Source: an uncultured Bacteroidota bacterium (lineage in GTDB: Bacteria; Bacteroidota; Bacteroidia; Chitinophagales; Saprospiraceae). Taken from it: 51,470 nt of DNA. How positions within the stretch are numbered: the stretch's first letter is position 1; the number at the start of each line of letters is the position of its first letter. Shown here in pieces: positions 44,491-51,470 of this stretch. Under the pieces are notes generated by a model that saw only the letters and a program-made list of their open reading frames with translations, did no database searches and was not told where the DNA came from. The stretch is taken from assembly GCA_903925535.1 (NCBI GenBank), contig CAIYFY010000260.1, positions 1 to 51,470 of the forward strand, given 5' to 3'. Position numbers and translations under genes: made by a program.

Positions 44491-45225
44491 ATGGCAAGCG
44501 CAAACTACAAGATCCTGCTGGTGGAGGACGACCAGAATTTTGGTGATGTTCTTCGCTCCTATCTCGAAATGCACGACTACGAGGTAACCCTGGCTACCGA
44601 CGGGGTTGCCGGCCTTGAAGCCTTCCGGAAAGGAAATTTCGACCTGTGTGTTTTCGACGTGATGATGCCGAGAAAAGACGGCTTCACGCTCGCCAAAGAT
44701 GTCCGTGAGCGCAACAAGGAAATACCAATCATCTTCCTCACGGCCAAAACCATGAAAGATGACGTACTCCAGGGCTTCAAAATCGGAGCCGACGACTACA
44801 TCTCCAAGCCGTTCAATTCTGAAGAGCTGCTGCTGCGCATTCAGGCTGTACTGAAACGCGCAAACAAAACTGCCGATCCCCGCGACGAACAGCGTGAGTA
44901 CACCATCGGACTGTATCACTTCAACTACCCGCTCCGAATCCTTACGTTCAACGGGGAAACTTCCGGCGAAAAACAGTGGAAGCTGAGTCCCAAGGAAGCT
45001 GAACTGCTCAAGATGTTCTGCAAATACATCAATGACGTTACTCCCCGCTCGGAGGCGCTCACCAAAATCTGGAACGAAGATACCTACTTCACAGCGCGCT
45101 CCATGGACGTATTTGTTACCAAACTCCGAAAATATCTGGCGCTCGACAGCAATATCGAGATTGTTAATATACACGGAAATGGTTTCCAGCTGCTGGTGAA
45201 GGAATCAGCCGGTGTAGCCGGATAA
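44491..45225 (+). CDS. OmpR-family response regulator, RprY-like
   Basis: The 244-residue regulator has a receiver domain (about 6-120) with phospho-acceptor Asp56 in CVFDVMMPRKDGF, the acidic pair in LVEDDQNF and Lys in DYISKPF. The C-terminal winged-helix DNA-binding domain (about 145-238) contains LSPKEAELLKMFCKYINDV and RSMDVFVTKLRKYL. It resembles RprY of Bacteroides. No sensor kinase is adjacent; the unpaired kinase at 23346 is the only other two-component protein in the window, and pairing is speculation. Confidence 0.94.
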   Translation: MASANYKILLVEDDQNFGDVLRSYLEMHDYEVTLATDGVAGLEAFRKGNFDLCVFDVMMPRKDGFTLAKDVRERNKEIPIIFLTAKTMKDDVLQGFKIGADDYISKPFNSEELLLRIQAVLKRANKTADPRDEQREYTIGLYHFNYPLRILTFNGETSGEKQWKLSPKEAELLKMFCKYINDVTPRSEALTKIWNEDTYFTARSMDVFVTKLRKYLALDSNIEIVNIHGNGFQLLVKESAGVAG

Positions 45226-45240
45226 CGACCAAGCAGTAAA

Positions 45241-45272
45241 TTCGTTCAACACCGCAGGGTTTATTAATTTTG
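45241..45272 (+). promoter_or_regulatory. Promoter of the PhyH dioxygenase gene
   Basis: TAATTTTG (45265-45272) matches the -7 box; TTCG (45241-45244) with a 20-nt spacer is a partial -33 match. A GTG in the frame at 45272 lies inside this box, so ATG 45293 is the real start. Confidence 0.5.
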
Positions 45273-45292
45273 TGGCTCTGAACGAACTGATT

Positions 45293-46279
45293 ATGTCTTT
45301 CCTGCAACGTCTTTTCCAGCAATATACAGGCTTTCTGCGCAGCCTGAAGGTGGTGTATGTGATAAACAACCTGCTTAATGCGGGAAAATTGCTCCGGAAT
45401 CGCGCACTTTACCAGCACTTCGGTGTATCCAAAAGTGTGTTCAGTCCGATTGGTTTCAGCGATTTCAAGGACAATCCGCACTCAGACGAGGCGCCCTGGC
45501 TCGACAGGCCGGAGCGCCTCGCTCTTTTGGAAGGCAACGAAGCATTCAGTCGTTTTTCCCCGGAACTGCAACAGGAAATCAGACGGTTTGAACGGGAGGG
45601 CTACATGATTCTCCGGCAGTTTTTCAGTCCCGGGGATACAGATCAGCTCAACAGCACGGTTGACGGCATGCTGGAAAGCGGGAAGGCAGGCTACAACTTC
45701 ACCGGAAGAAAGATATTCAACCTGTGGGAAACCAGCGAACTGGCCCGCGACCGTTTCTTCAGAAATCCAGAGATGATGAAACTGCTCTCCTTCCTGCTCG
45801 GTCGCAGGGTTATTCCATTTCAGTCTCTCAATTTCACCCGAGGCAGCGAACAGCGGGCGCATTCAGACGCCATACACATGACTACACAGCCACAGGGATT
45901 CCTGATAGCCACCTGGACAGCACTGGAAGATATTGATGAAGGAAGCGGTCCGCTGGCCTATTACCCGGGAAGCCACAGACTGCCCTTTGTTTCTACCGAA
46001 GACTACCACTCCGGAAACAGTCGCTTTACCATCGGGAGCGACAGCAACCGCCGTTACGAGGACAGGATCGAGGAGATTATTGCAGAAAAAGGACTGGAAA
46101 AACGCGTATTTCTGGCCAAAAAAGGCGACGTGCTGATCTGGCACTCCAATCTGCTGCACGCGGGCACGCGCATCACACGCGAGGGCGCAACAAGACGCAG
46201 TATGGTATGTCACTATTACGCAGAAAATGCCATATGCTACCACGAGATGTCGCAGCGACCAGCCATTCTGCCGGTCTGA
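45293..46279 (+). CDS. Phytanoyl-CoA dioxygenase (PhyH) family protein
   Basis: The 328-residue protein has the jelly-roll fold of Fe(II)/2-oxoglutarate dioxygenases of the PhyH family. The iron ligands are His190 and Asp192 in RAHSDAIHM and the distal His289 in NLLHAGTRIT, with candidate 2-oxoglutarate-binding arginines nearby. Conserved segments are FEREGYMILRQFFSPGDTD at the N-terminus and DIDEGSGPLAYYPGSHRLPF. The substrate is unknown; bacterial relatives hydroxylate lipids, amino acids and secondary metabolites. It ends 5 nt from the convergent recF stop. Confidence 0.88.
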   Translation: MSFLQRLFQQYTGFLRSLKVVYVINNLLNAGKLLRNRALYQHFGVSKSVFSPIGFSDFKDNPHSDEAPWLDRPERLALLEGNEAFSRFSPELQQEIRRFEREGYMILRQFFSPGDTDQLNSTVDGMLESGKAGYNFTGRKIFNLWETSELARDRFFRNPEMMKLLSFLLGRRVIPFQSLNFTRGSEQRAHSDAIHMTTQPQGFLIATWTALEDIDEGSGPLAYYPGSHRLPFVSTEDYHSGNSRFTIGSDSNRRYEDRIEEIIAEKGLEKRVFLAKKGDVLIWHSNLLHAGTRITREGATRRSMVCHYYAENAICYHEMSQRPAILPV

Positions 46280-46284
46280 GTGCT

Positions 46285-47388
46285 TTAAACGCTGACAGCT
46301 CCGTTTTCTACTTCGAAAATACGGAAATCGCCCGGAAACTCCCGGATAACAGCTTCTATTCTGAGCCGCTGTGTGTCAGTAATAAATACCTGTCCGAAAT
46401 CTCGCTCAAGCAGCAGCCCAACCAGGTGCCTGACGCGGTTCTCATCCAGTTTGTCAAAAATATCGTCGAGCAGCAGGATTGGTGCCGTGCCGGTACTAAG
46501 CCGGAGTGCCTCGTATTGCGCAAGGCGCAAAGCCAGGAGAAAAGATTTGAGCTGTCCCTGCGAGGCGAACCGCTTCACCGGGAGATCATTCATGAAGAGG
46601 CGCAGATCATCCTTGTGAACACCGGCTGTTGTTCGCTGCAATACCCTGTCTTTTTCGAGATTGGCGGAAAGCAGGCTTTCCATGGATTTTTCCTCCAGGT
46701 CAGACTGATAGGCAACACTGACGCGCTCACGGCTGCCCGAAATGGCAGAATAAAAATCCGAAAAAAGCGGAATGAGGGTGGTTTCAAATGCTTTTCTGTG
46801 TGAAAATACCACTGCAGCGGGACCGGGCATCTGCCGGTCTATGCTCTCGAGCAGGGCAGCATCGAAGCGATGGTGTTCTGCAAACGATTTCAGCAGGGCG
46901 TTTCTTTGTCTGAGCAGGGCGTTGTAAGTCATCAGACTACCCAGATAGGATGCCGAGTTCTGGGAGAGCGTGGCATCAATAAACCGGCGGCGATCTTCAC
47001 TGCCTTCCTGAACAAGGGCTACATCATCCGGAGCGATCATTACCACCGGAAAACGGCCGATATGATCCGAAAGCCGCTCGAGTACATTACCGTTTCGTTC
47101 AAACTCCTTGGATTGTCCGGCCAGGAATTTGGCCACTATTTTAGCCTGATCTCCTGATTCCATTTCAAAATGGCCTTCAACCCGATAGAACGACTCTTCG
47201 TGGCGTACCAGATTGCGGTCGCTGAGGCCCGAGTGGCTCTTGCAAAGACACAGCAGATGAATGGCATCCAGCACATTCGTTTTCCCCATTCCGTTCAGGC
47301 CCGTCAGACAATTGAGGCGCTGCGAGAAGTCGAGATGCTGACTCTCGTAATTTTTGAAGTTGGTCAGTTTGAGCCGGGAGAGAAACAA
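46285..47388 (-). CDS. recF: DNA replication and repair protein RecF
   Basis: The 367-residue SMC-like ATPase helps load RecA at gaps with RecO and RecR. Walker A is GLNGMGKTN (30-38), the signature region is SQGQLKSFLLALRLAQ and Walker B is ILLLDDIFDKLD. The N-terminus LSRLKLTNFKNYESQHLDF is typical. It starts one nucleotide after the stop of the VOC gene and is last in a three-gene minus-strand unit, away from dnaA/dnaN, as is common in Bacteroidota. Confidence 0.96.
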   Translation of the reverse strand: MFLSRLKLTNFKNYESQHLDFSQRLNCLTGLNGMGKTNVLDAIHLLCLCKSHSGLSDRNLVRHEESFYRVEGHFEMESGDQAKIVAKFLAGQSKEFERNGNVLERLSDHIGRFPVVMIAPDDVALVQEGSEDRRRFIDATLSQNSASYLGSLMTYNALLRQRNALLKSFAEHHRFDAALLESIDRQMPGPAAVVFSHRKAFETTLIPLFSDFYSAISGSRERVSVAYQSDLEEKSMESLLSANLEKDRVLQRTTAGVHKDDLRLFMNDLPVKRFASQGQLKSFLLALRLAQYEALRLSTGTAPILLLDDIFDKLDENRVRHLVGLLLERDFGQVFITDTQRLRIEAVIREFPGDFRIFEVENGAVSV

Positions 47389-47389
47389 A

Positions 47390-47818
47390 TCAGGACGGAT
47401 TCGCGCAGTTAAATATCCACTGTATCCCGTACTTGTCTATACAGGATCCGAAAAAAGCTCCCCAGAAAGTTTCCTGCAGCTGGGAGGTGATTACGCCTCC
47501 ATCCGAGAGCAAACCGAACAGGCGCGACGTTTCTTCGCGGGAGTCTGGCTCAATACTGATGTGAACATTATTGCCAGTCTCCACCCTGAAACCCATTGAT
47601 TCGGGGGCATCCGACCCCATCAGAACATGTCCGCCGAGGATGGGGAGTTCTATATGCATGATCAGATTCCGCTCCTCATCGGGGAGGGTATTATCGGGTA
47701 TGTCGGAGAAACGCCTGATACCATCTCCCCCGAACTCACCGCCAAAAACAGACTGATAAAACCTGAATGCCTCTTCAGTGGAACGTGCAAAATTCAGGTA
47801 GGTTGACACTCTTGCCAT
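47390..47818 (-). CDS. VOC superfamily protein, PhnB-like
   Basis: The 142-residue protein is a glyoxalase/bleomycin-resistance-fold (VOC) protein of the PhnB/3-demethylubiquinone-methyltransferase-like type. It shows STYLNFARSTEEAFRFYQSV at the start, then NLIMHIELPILGGHVLMGSD and WGAFFGSCIDKYGIQWIFNC at the end. Members are often dimeric, some metal-binding; the substrate is unknown. It lies 22 nt after the 5'-nucleotidase-like gene and directly abuts recF. Confidence 0.9.
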   Translation of the reverse strand: MARVSTYLNFARSTEEAFRFYQSVFGGEFGGDGIRRFSDIPDNTLPDEERNLIMHIELPILGGHVLMGSDAPESMGFRVETGNNVHISIEPDSREETSRLFGLLSDGGVITSQLQETFWGAFFGSCIDKYGIQWIFNCANPS

Positions 47819-47840
47819 GCTTGCAGATTGAAAGTGGTGC

Positions 47841-49451
47841 TTATTTTTTGGAGAGGAATCGGATTAATGCAAGGCGGATATCGTTTCGGATATCGTTCCT
47901 GTCTTTTGCATCAGGTTTAATAATGACCGGAATATCGGAATTGGTTGGTTTCCCGTCGGCATCGGTGGATGCCTTCAGAAAGGCCATATTCGCTTCATTG
48001 CCCGTCAGCAGAAACTCCGGAAGCGTTATTCTGTACATTTTGTTTTCATCCAGTTCTTTTCCGGCTACATTCCATTTGCCTTCACCGGTTCTGACAATTT
48101 CCCGAAGCTGCAGATAACCGCCGTTGCCCCTGTTGTTGTAACCGGCATCGAGGGTCTTTTTCAACAGACTTCCCCGCATTTCAACCTCCAGTACCGCTCC
48201 GCCAAAAGGCATCATCCTCGCGACATCCAGTTCGGACAGTTTTCCGGACAGTACATCATCTATGCGTATAGAGCCGCTGTTGAGAAAAGCTGCATCGGGA
48301 TTGTTTCGGGATGCCGACATCATGGCGCCCGTAACAATCTGTCCCACAGCTACCTGCTGCTGGCGGATGACAGACTCACGACAATCCAGTGGCTCTTTCA
48401 GGTCGGTAATGATGCGTTTGGAATCAATACCGGCAGCTGAAAGCGCATTTTCGCGGATAGTCTCCCACTTTGACACGACAGCTGCTGTTTCCGGTTCTTC
48501 CGGGAGCGCAGCATCAATCTGCCTCAGTTCAGATTTAACAGATACCGCCTTTTTTTGTTTGTCAAAGTGCAATGTGTGTATGTAAACCGTTTTTGCATTG
48601 GCGTCAGCCTTGGCCACAGTTGTATGACCAATCTGGAAAATCATGTTGCTGTGATCATGGCCACCCATTACAAGCGGAATTTGCGGCAAAAAGCCGGCCA
48701 ATTTTTTGTCATCGGCAATATTCAGGTGTGTAATGGCTATCACAGCATCCGTTGCAGGCTGTAAAATGCTGTAACTTTCACGGGCCTTGGCCTCCCAGTC
48801 GGTGTAGGAAACCCACGGTTTCTTTCCCGTATTGATGACTGCTGCGAACACACCGAGGTTAAGGGTTGTTCCGTCGGCGTCTGTGAAATTCAGTATTCTG
48901 GTGTCCTTGCACTCGGAAACCGAGCCGTCGGACTTTTGCTGATAAAAGGGTTTAAGCACCTCTGCCCCACCCTGAACGGCCGTCTGGGGTTTCATGCGAA
49001 GATTTCCGCCCAGCCACTCAAAAGATGATTCGTTCATCCTTTCCTGCAAATCCTGCTGATCGTAGTCAAACTCGTGGTTGCCAAATACAACCATATCCAG
49101 ACCCAGCGTATTAAGGGTTTCCACCATATGCCGCCCTCTGATTCGCTTGTTCTCGTATTTCAGCGAACCAGTGATGGACGGACTGATGAAGTCGCCGGCG
49201 AGGATAGTCAGCGTGTTGGGATTTTTGGCCAGCAGCTCCCTGCGGAGCGAAGCCACCCGAGCAAGACCACCCCGGTTGTCGGCGCCCGGACTTATTTCAT
49301 AAACATCATTCATGTGCAGAATCACCACCTCGATATGCCCGTCATCGCCACCGGAAACGGCAGATTTGTCTTTCAGAATCCCGCAGGATACCGAAAAGAG
49401 AAGAGCAGAAGCAAAAACGAGGCGAATTGCCTGACAAGAAAATTTGAGCAT
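47841..49451 (-). CDS. 5'-nucleotidase/metallophosphatase lipoprotein (UshA-like)
   Basis: The 536-residue protein has a lipoprotein signal (about 1-20, with FSVSC as a relaxed lipobox) and a metallophosphoesterase domain (about 38-290). Its metal motifs are VVILHMNDVYEI, LTILAGDFISPS, VVFGNHEFDYD, AITHLNIADDK and VMGGHDHSNM. The C-terminal 5'-nucleotidase domain (about 345-500) carries NSGSIRIDD and the aromatic-poor binding loop NNRGNGGYLQL. It probably hydrolyses nucleotides or related phosphoesters outside the inner membrane. ATG 49451 begins the signal; a TATCTTCG -7 box lies 27 nt upstream. VOC and recF follow on the same strand. Confidence 0.92.
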   Translation of the reverse strand: MLKFSCQAIRLVFASALLFSVSCGILKDKSAVSGGDDGHIEVVILHMNDVYEISPGADNRGGLARVASLRRELLAKNPNTLTILAGDFISPSITGSLKYENKRIRGRHMVETLNTLGLDMVVFGNHEFDYDQQDLQERMNESSFEWLGGNLRMKPQTAVQGGAEVLKPFYQQKSDGSVSECKDTRILNFTDADGTTLNLGVFAAVINTGKKPWVSYTDWEAKARESYSILQPATDAVIAITHLNIADDKKLAGFLPQIPLVMGGHDHSNMIFQIGHTTVAKADANAKTVYIHTLHFDKQKKAVSVKSELRQIDAALPEEPETAAVVSKWETIRENALSAAGIDSKRIITDLKEPLDCRESVIRQQQVAVGQIVTGAMMSASRNNPDAAFLNSGSIRIDDVLSGKLSELDVARMMPFGGAVLEVEMRGSLLKKTLDAGYNNRGNGGYLQLREIVRTGEGKWNVAGKELDENKMYRITLPEFLLTGNEANMAFLKASTDADGKPTNSDIPVIIKPDAKDRNDIRNDIRLALIRFLSKK

Positions 49452-49477
49452 TTTGGCGGAATTTGCGGAAATTAGCG

Positions 49478-49485
49478 CGAAGATA
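49478..49485 (-). promoter_or_regulatory. -7 box of the 5'-nucleotidase-VOC-recF unit
   Basis: On the minus strand this is TATCTTCG, the TTCG form of the -7 box, 27 nt before the ATG at 49451. A short GTCGG/CCGAC dyad (49493-49510) lies just upstream. Confidence 0.45.
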
Positions 49486-49554
49486 GAAATTTGTCGGGTA
49501 TTTTGCCGACATACTTGCTCTTTCCAACCGCTGAATGCAAGAAAATTCAGGTTT

Positions 49555-51470
49555 ATGAACCAAAATAACTCCACCACACCGCCAGTTCTGTGGCAGCCCG
49601 ATCTGGAAACCCAGGACCGCAGCCATCTGTATCAGTTTATGAGATGGCTTCACCGTGAAAAAAATCTGTACTTCGAAGACTACCACGCCCTCTGGAAATG
49701 GTCCTGCGATTTCCAGGCCGATTTCTGGGAAAGTCTCTGGATTTATTTCCGGATCATCGCGCACTCGCCTTATGAAACAGTACTTGAAAATTCGGGAATG
49801 CCGGGTGCCCGATGGTTTGAAGGCGCCACGCTCAACTATGCCGAGCATGTTTTCAGGGGGAAGAGTTCGGAGTATCCCGCCATCGTGTTTCAAAGCGAAA
49901 TACACGGGATGCAACAAATTTCGTGGGATGAACTGGAGCAGCAAACCGCTGCATTTGCAGCATTCCTGCGGTCTGCGGGTGTTGAAAAGGGTGACCGTGT
50001 GGCTGCCTACCTTCCCAACTCTCCACATGCCATCGCCGCAGCACTGGCGTGTATGTCCATCGGTGCCGTCTGGTCGTCCTGTTCTCCCGACTTCGGCGCT
50101 TCGAGTGTGGCCGACCGCTTTGTTCAGATACAACCCAAAGTGCTGATTGCCGTTGACGGGTACTCGTACGGCGGAAAATCATTCGACAAAACCGGGGAGG
50201 TCGGTCTGCTCTGCCATTTGCTCCCTTCGGTTACACGGATCGTACTGATTCCCTGGTTGAGACCAGGTACAATCCCGGCCGTTAATCACACACAATCGCA
50301 GAAATCAGTCCTTTGGGATGAGATTCAGTCCGATTTCAGCGCCTCCGGACTGGAATTCACGCCCCTTGGATTCTCCCACCCCGTTTGGGTGCTTTACTCC
50401 TCAGGTACTACGGGCAACCCGAAAGCCATAACCCACTCGCACGGAGGCAACCTCCTGGAGCACCTGAAGTACCTGCATTTCCACAATGATGTACACCCGG
50501 GAGAGCGCTTCTTCTGGTACTCCACCACTGGCTGGATGATGTGGAACTTCACCCTCGCGGCCCTCCTCGCACGCGCAACCATCGTGCTGTACGACGGAAG
50601 CCCGGGCTATCCGGATCTAAATGTACTGTGGGAACTCACCGGGAAGGCCCGAATTACACATTTCGGTACCAGTGCGCCCTTTCTGGTAAGCTGCATGAAA
50701 GCCGGACTCTCACCCGGAAGCCAGTTCGACCTGAGCAGTCTCAGAAGTATCGGATCAACCGGTTCGCCGCTGCCGCCCGAGGCCTATGGCTATGTTTATG
50801 ATCAAATAAAAAATGATGTGTGGCTCTCCAGCATGGCAGGAGGAACCGATGTTTGTACCGCCTGGGTGGGAGGAAATCCTTTGCTGCCGGTATATCAGGG
50901 CGAGATCCAGTGCATTTGCCTCGGTTGCGCCATGGAAAGCTGGAATGAGGAAGGAGTGCCGGCAGCAGAAGGTGAAGTGGGAGAAATGGTGGTCACCCGC
51001 CCAATGCCTTCCATGCCTGTATTCTTCTGGAACGACCAGGATGGCAGCAAGTACCAAAGCTCCTACTTCGAACAGTACCCGGGAGTATGGCGACACGGCG
51101 ACTGGATCAAAATCACCGATAGAGAATCCGTGGTGATTCTGGGCCGCTCCGATGCCACCCTGAACAGACAGGGCGTCCGAATTGGTACCGCAGAAATATA
51201 CCGCGCGCTCGATCAGATACCGGAAATCAAGGACTCTCTCATTATCAACCTCGAAAAGCCGGACGGTACTGACTGGATGCCCCTGTTTGTACTGCTCAAC
51301 ACGGGCGCCAAACTGGATGACACGCTTGCAGGCAAGATAAAAAACGCACTCAGAACAACTTACAGTCCGAGACACGTACCGGACACCATTATAGAAGTAC
51401 CGGATATACCATATACCATTTCCGGAAAGAAGATGGAAACTCCTGTCAAGAAAATCTTTCAGAAGCGACC
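49555..51470 (+). CDS. aacS: Acetoacetyl-CoA synthetase (partial, 3' end beyond window)
   Basis: The frame is open from ATG 49555 to the window edge, giving 638 codons without a stop; the family has about 650-670 residues, so only a short tail is missing. It is an ANL-superfamily ligase that activates acetoacetate with ATP and CoA. The P-loop motif is YSSGTTGNPKAITHSHGG, followed by TTGWMMWNF, MAGGTDVCTAWVGGNPLLPV and the hinge/C-domain segments WRHGDWIKIT and GRSDATLNRQGVRIGTAEIY. The N-terminal cap (MRWLHREKNLYFEDYHALWK region) matches acetoacetate ligases rather than acetate ligases. It diverges from the 5'-nucleotidase gene. It likely serves ketone-body, leucine or polyhydroxybutyrate metabolism. 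Confidence 0.93.
   Translation, partial: MNQNNSTTPPVLWQPDLETQDRSHLYQFMRWLHREKNLYFEDYHALWKWSCDFQADFWESLWIYFRIIAHSPYETVLENSGMPGARWFEGATLNYAEHVFRGKSSEYPAIVFQSEIHGMQQISWDELEQQTAAFAAFLRSAGVEKGDRVAAYLPNSPHAIAAALACMSIGAVWSSCSPDFGASSVADRFVQIQPKVLIAVDGYSYGGKSFDKTGEVGLLCHLLPSVTRIVLIPWLRPGTIPAVNHTQSQKSVLWDEIQSDFSASGLEFTPLGFSHPVWVLYSSGTTGNPKAITHSHGGNLLEHLKYLHFHNDVHPGERFFWYSTTGWMMWNFTLAALLARATIVLYDGSPGYPDLNVLWELTGKARITHFGTSAPFLVSCMKAGLSPGSQFDLSSLRSIGSTGSPLPPEAYGYVYDQIKNDVWLSSMAGGTDVCTAWVGGNPLLPVYQGEIQCICLGCAMESWNEEGVPAAEGEVGEMVVTRPMPSMPVFFWNDQDGSKYQSSYFEQYPGVWRHGDWIKITDRESVVILGRSDATLNRQGVRIGTAEIYRALDQIPEIKDSLIINLEKPDGTDWMPLFVLLNTGAKLDDTLAGKIKNALRTTYSPRHVPDTIIEVPDIPYTISGKKMETPVKKIFQKR

Noticed and set aside
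45272..45292. GTG at 45272 as start of the PhyH protein
   Set aside because: It lies inside the TAATTTTG -7 box, and the seven added residues are not typical of the family; ATG 45293 was chosen.
1..51470. CRISPR array, prophage, insertion sequence or restriction-modification system
   Set aside because: I saw no regularly spaced repeats, transposase, integrase, phage structural protein or methyltransferase in any part of the window. The genes are typical chromosomal ones.

Overview
The window is a contiguous piece of a Bacteroidota chromosome. The evidence is two CHU_C/Por-type type IX secretion (T9SS) sorting domains in large secreted proteins, three SusC/Oar-like TonB-dependent receptors with N-terminal carboxypeptidase-regulatory domains, a UpxY-type NusG paralog, an RprY-like response regulator, and promoters of the Bacteroidota type (-7 TAnnTTTG, sometimes with TTG near -33) in place of E. 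coli-type boxes. Base composition is near half G+C by eye. Together with the style of the large secreted proteins this suggests Saprospiria or Chitinophagia, but that placement is inference. No insertion sequence, prophage, CRISPR array or rRNA was seen. Core and accessory genes are interleaved.

Layout. 1-83: tRNA-Leu(CAA). 179-2245: polyphosphate kinase ppk1. 2285-5630 (minus): a TonB-dependent receptor followed after 13 nt by selD. 5733-10524 (plus): a tightly packed unit of L-2-hydroxyglutarate oxidase, a DUF7033/polysaccharide-deacetylase protein, a Wzi-like outer-membrane barrel and a UpxY/RfaH-like antiterminator. 10527-15623 (minus): two large T9SS cargo proteins, one type B with SprB-like repeats and one type A with a dockerin-like segment. 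15754-17193: an unrecognised helical protein. 17241-20591 (minus): a large Oar-like receptor. 20918-25788 (plus): lamin-tail T9SS protein, sirtuin, orphan histidine kinase and an HExxH lipoprotein with very short gaps. 25800-30044 (minus): penicillin-acylase-family enzyme, small membrane protein, type-2 ferredoxin-NADP reductase and [2Fe-2S] ferredoxin. 30045-30933: a gene-poor stretch with a 54-residue membrane protein and an unexplained plus-strand terminator. 30934-33836: asparaginase-like domain protein, a small membrane protein, a DUF6794 protein, an Lrp/AsnC regulator and a membrane-anchored Ppx/GppA-like protein. 33811-35235 (minus): a GT-C/family-39-like membrane glycosyltransferase with a dyad in its promoter. 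35357-39303 (minus): gyrA followed by a TPR protein. 39405-44393: GNAT acetyltransferase, divergent S8 protease, TonB receptor and FKBP isomerase. 44491-46279: orphan OmpR-type regulator and a PhyH-type dioxygenase. 46285-49451 (minus): 5'-nucleotidase-like lipoprotein, VOC protein and recF. 49555-end: acetoacetyl-CoA synthetase, cut by the window edge.

Themes. Much of the coding capacity goes to the cell envelope and secretion. Polyphosphate appears twice: canonical ppk1, and a noncanonical membrane-tethered Ppx/GppA-fold protein. selD stands without selA, selB, selU or senB nearby and sits behind a TonB receptor. Promoters fall into two -7 classes, TAnnTTTG and TAYCTTCG. At two genes the -7 box ends only six nucleotides before the ATG, so leaderless transcripts are likely. 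The best leads are the Ppx-like protein, the receptor-selD pair, the operon ending in an orphan antiterminator, the HExxH lipoprotein in the sirtuin/kinase operon, and several palindromic operator-like elements.
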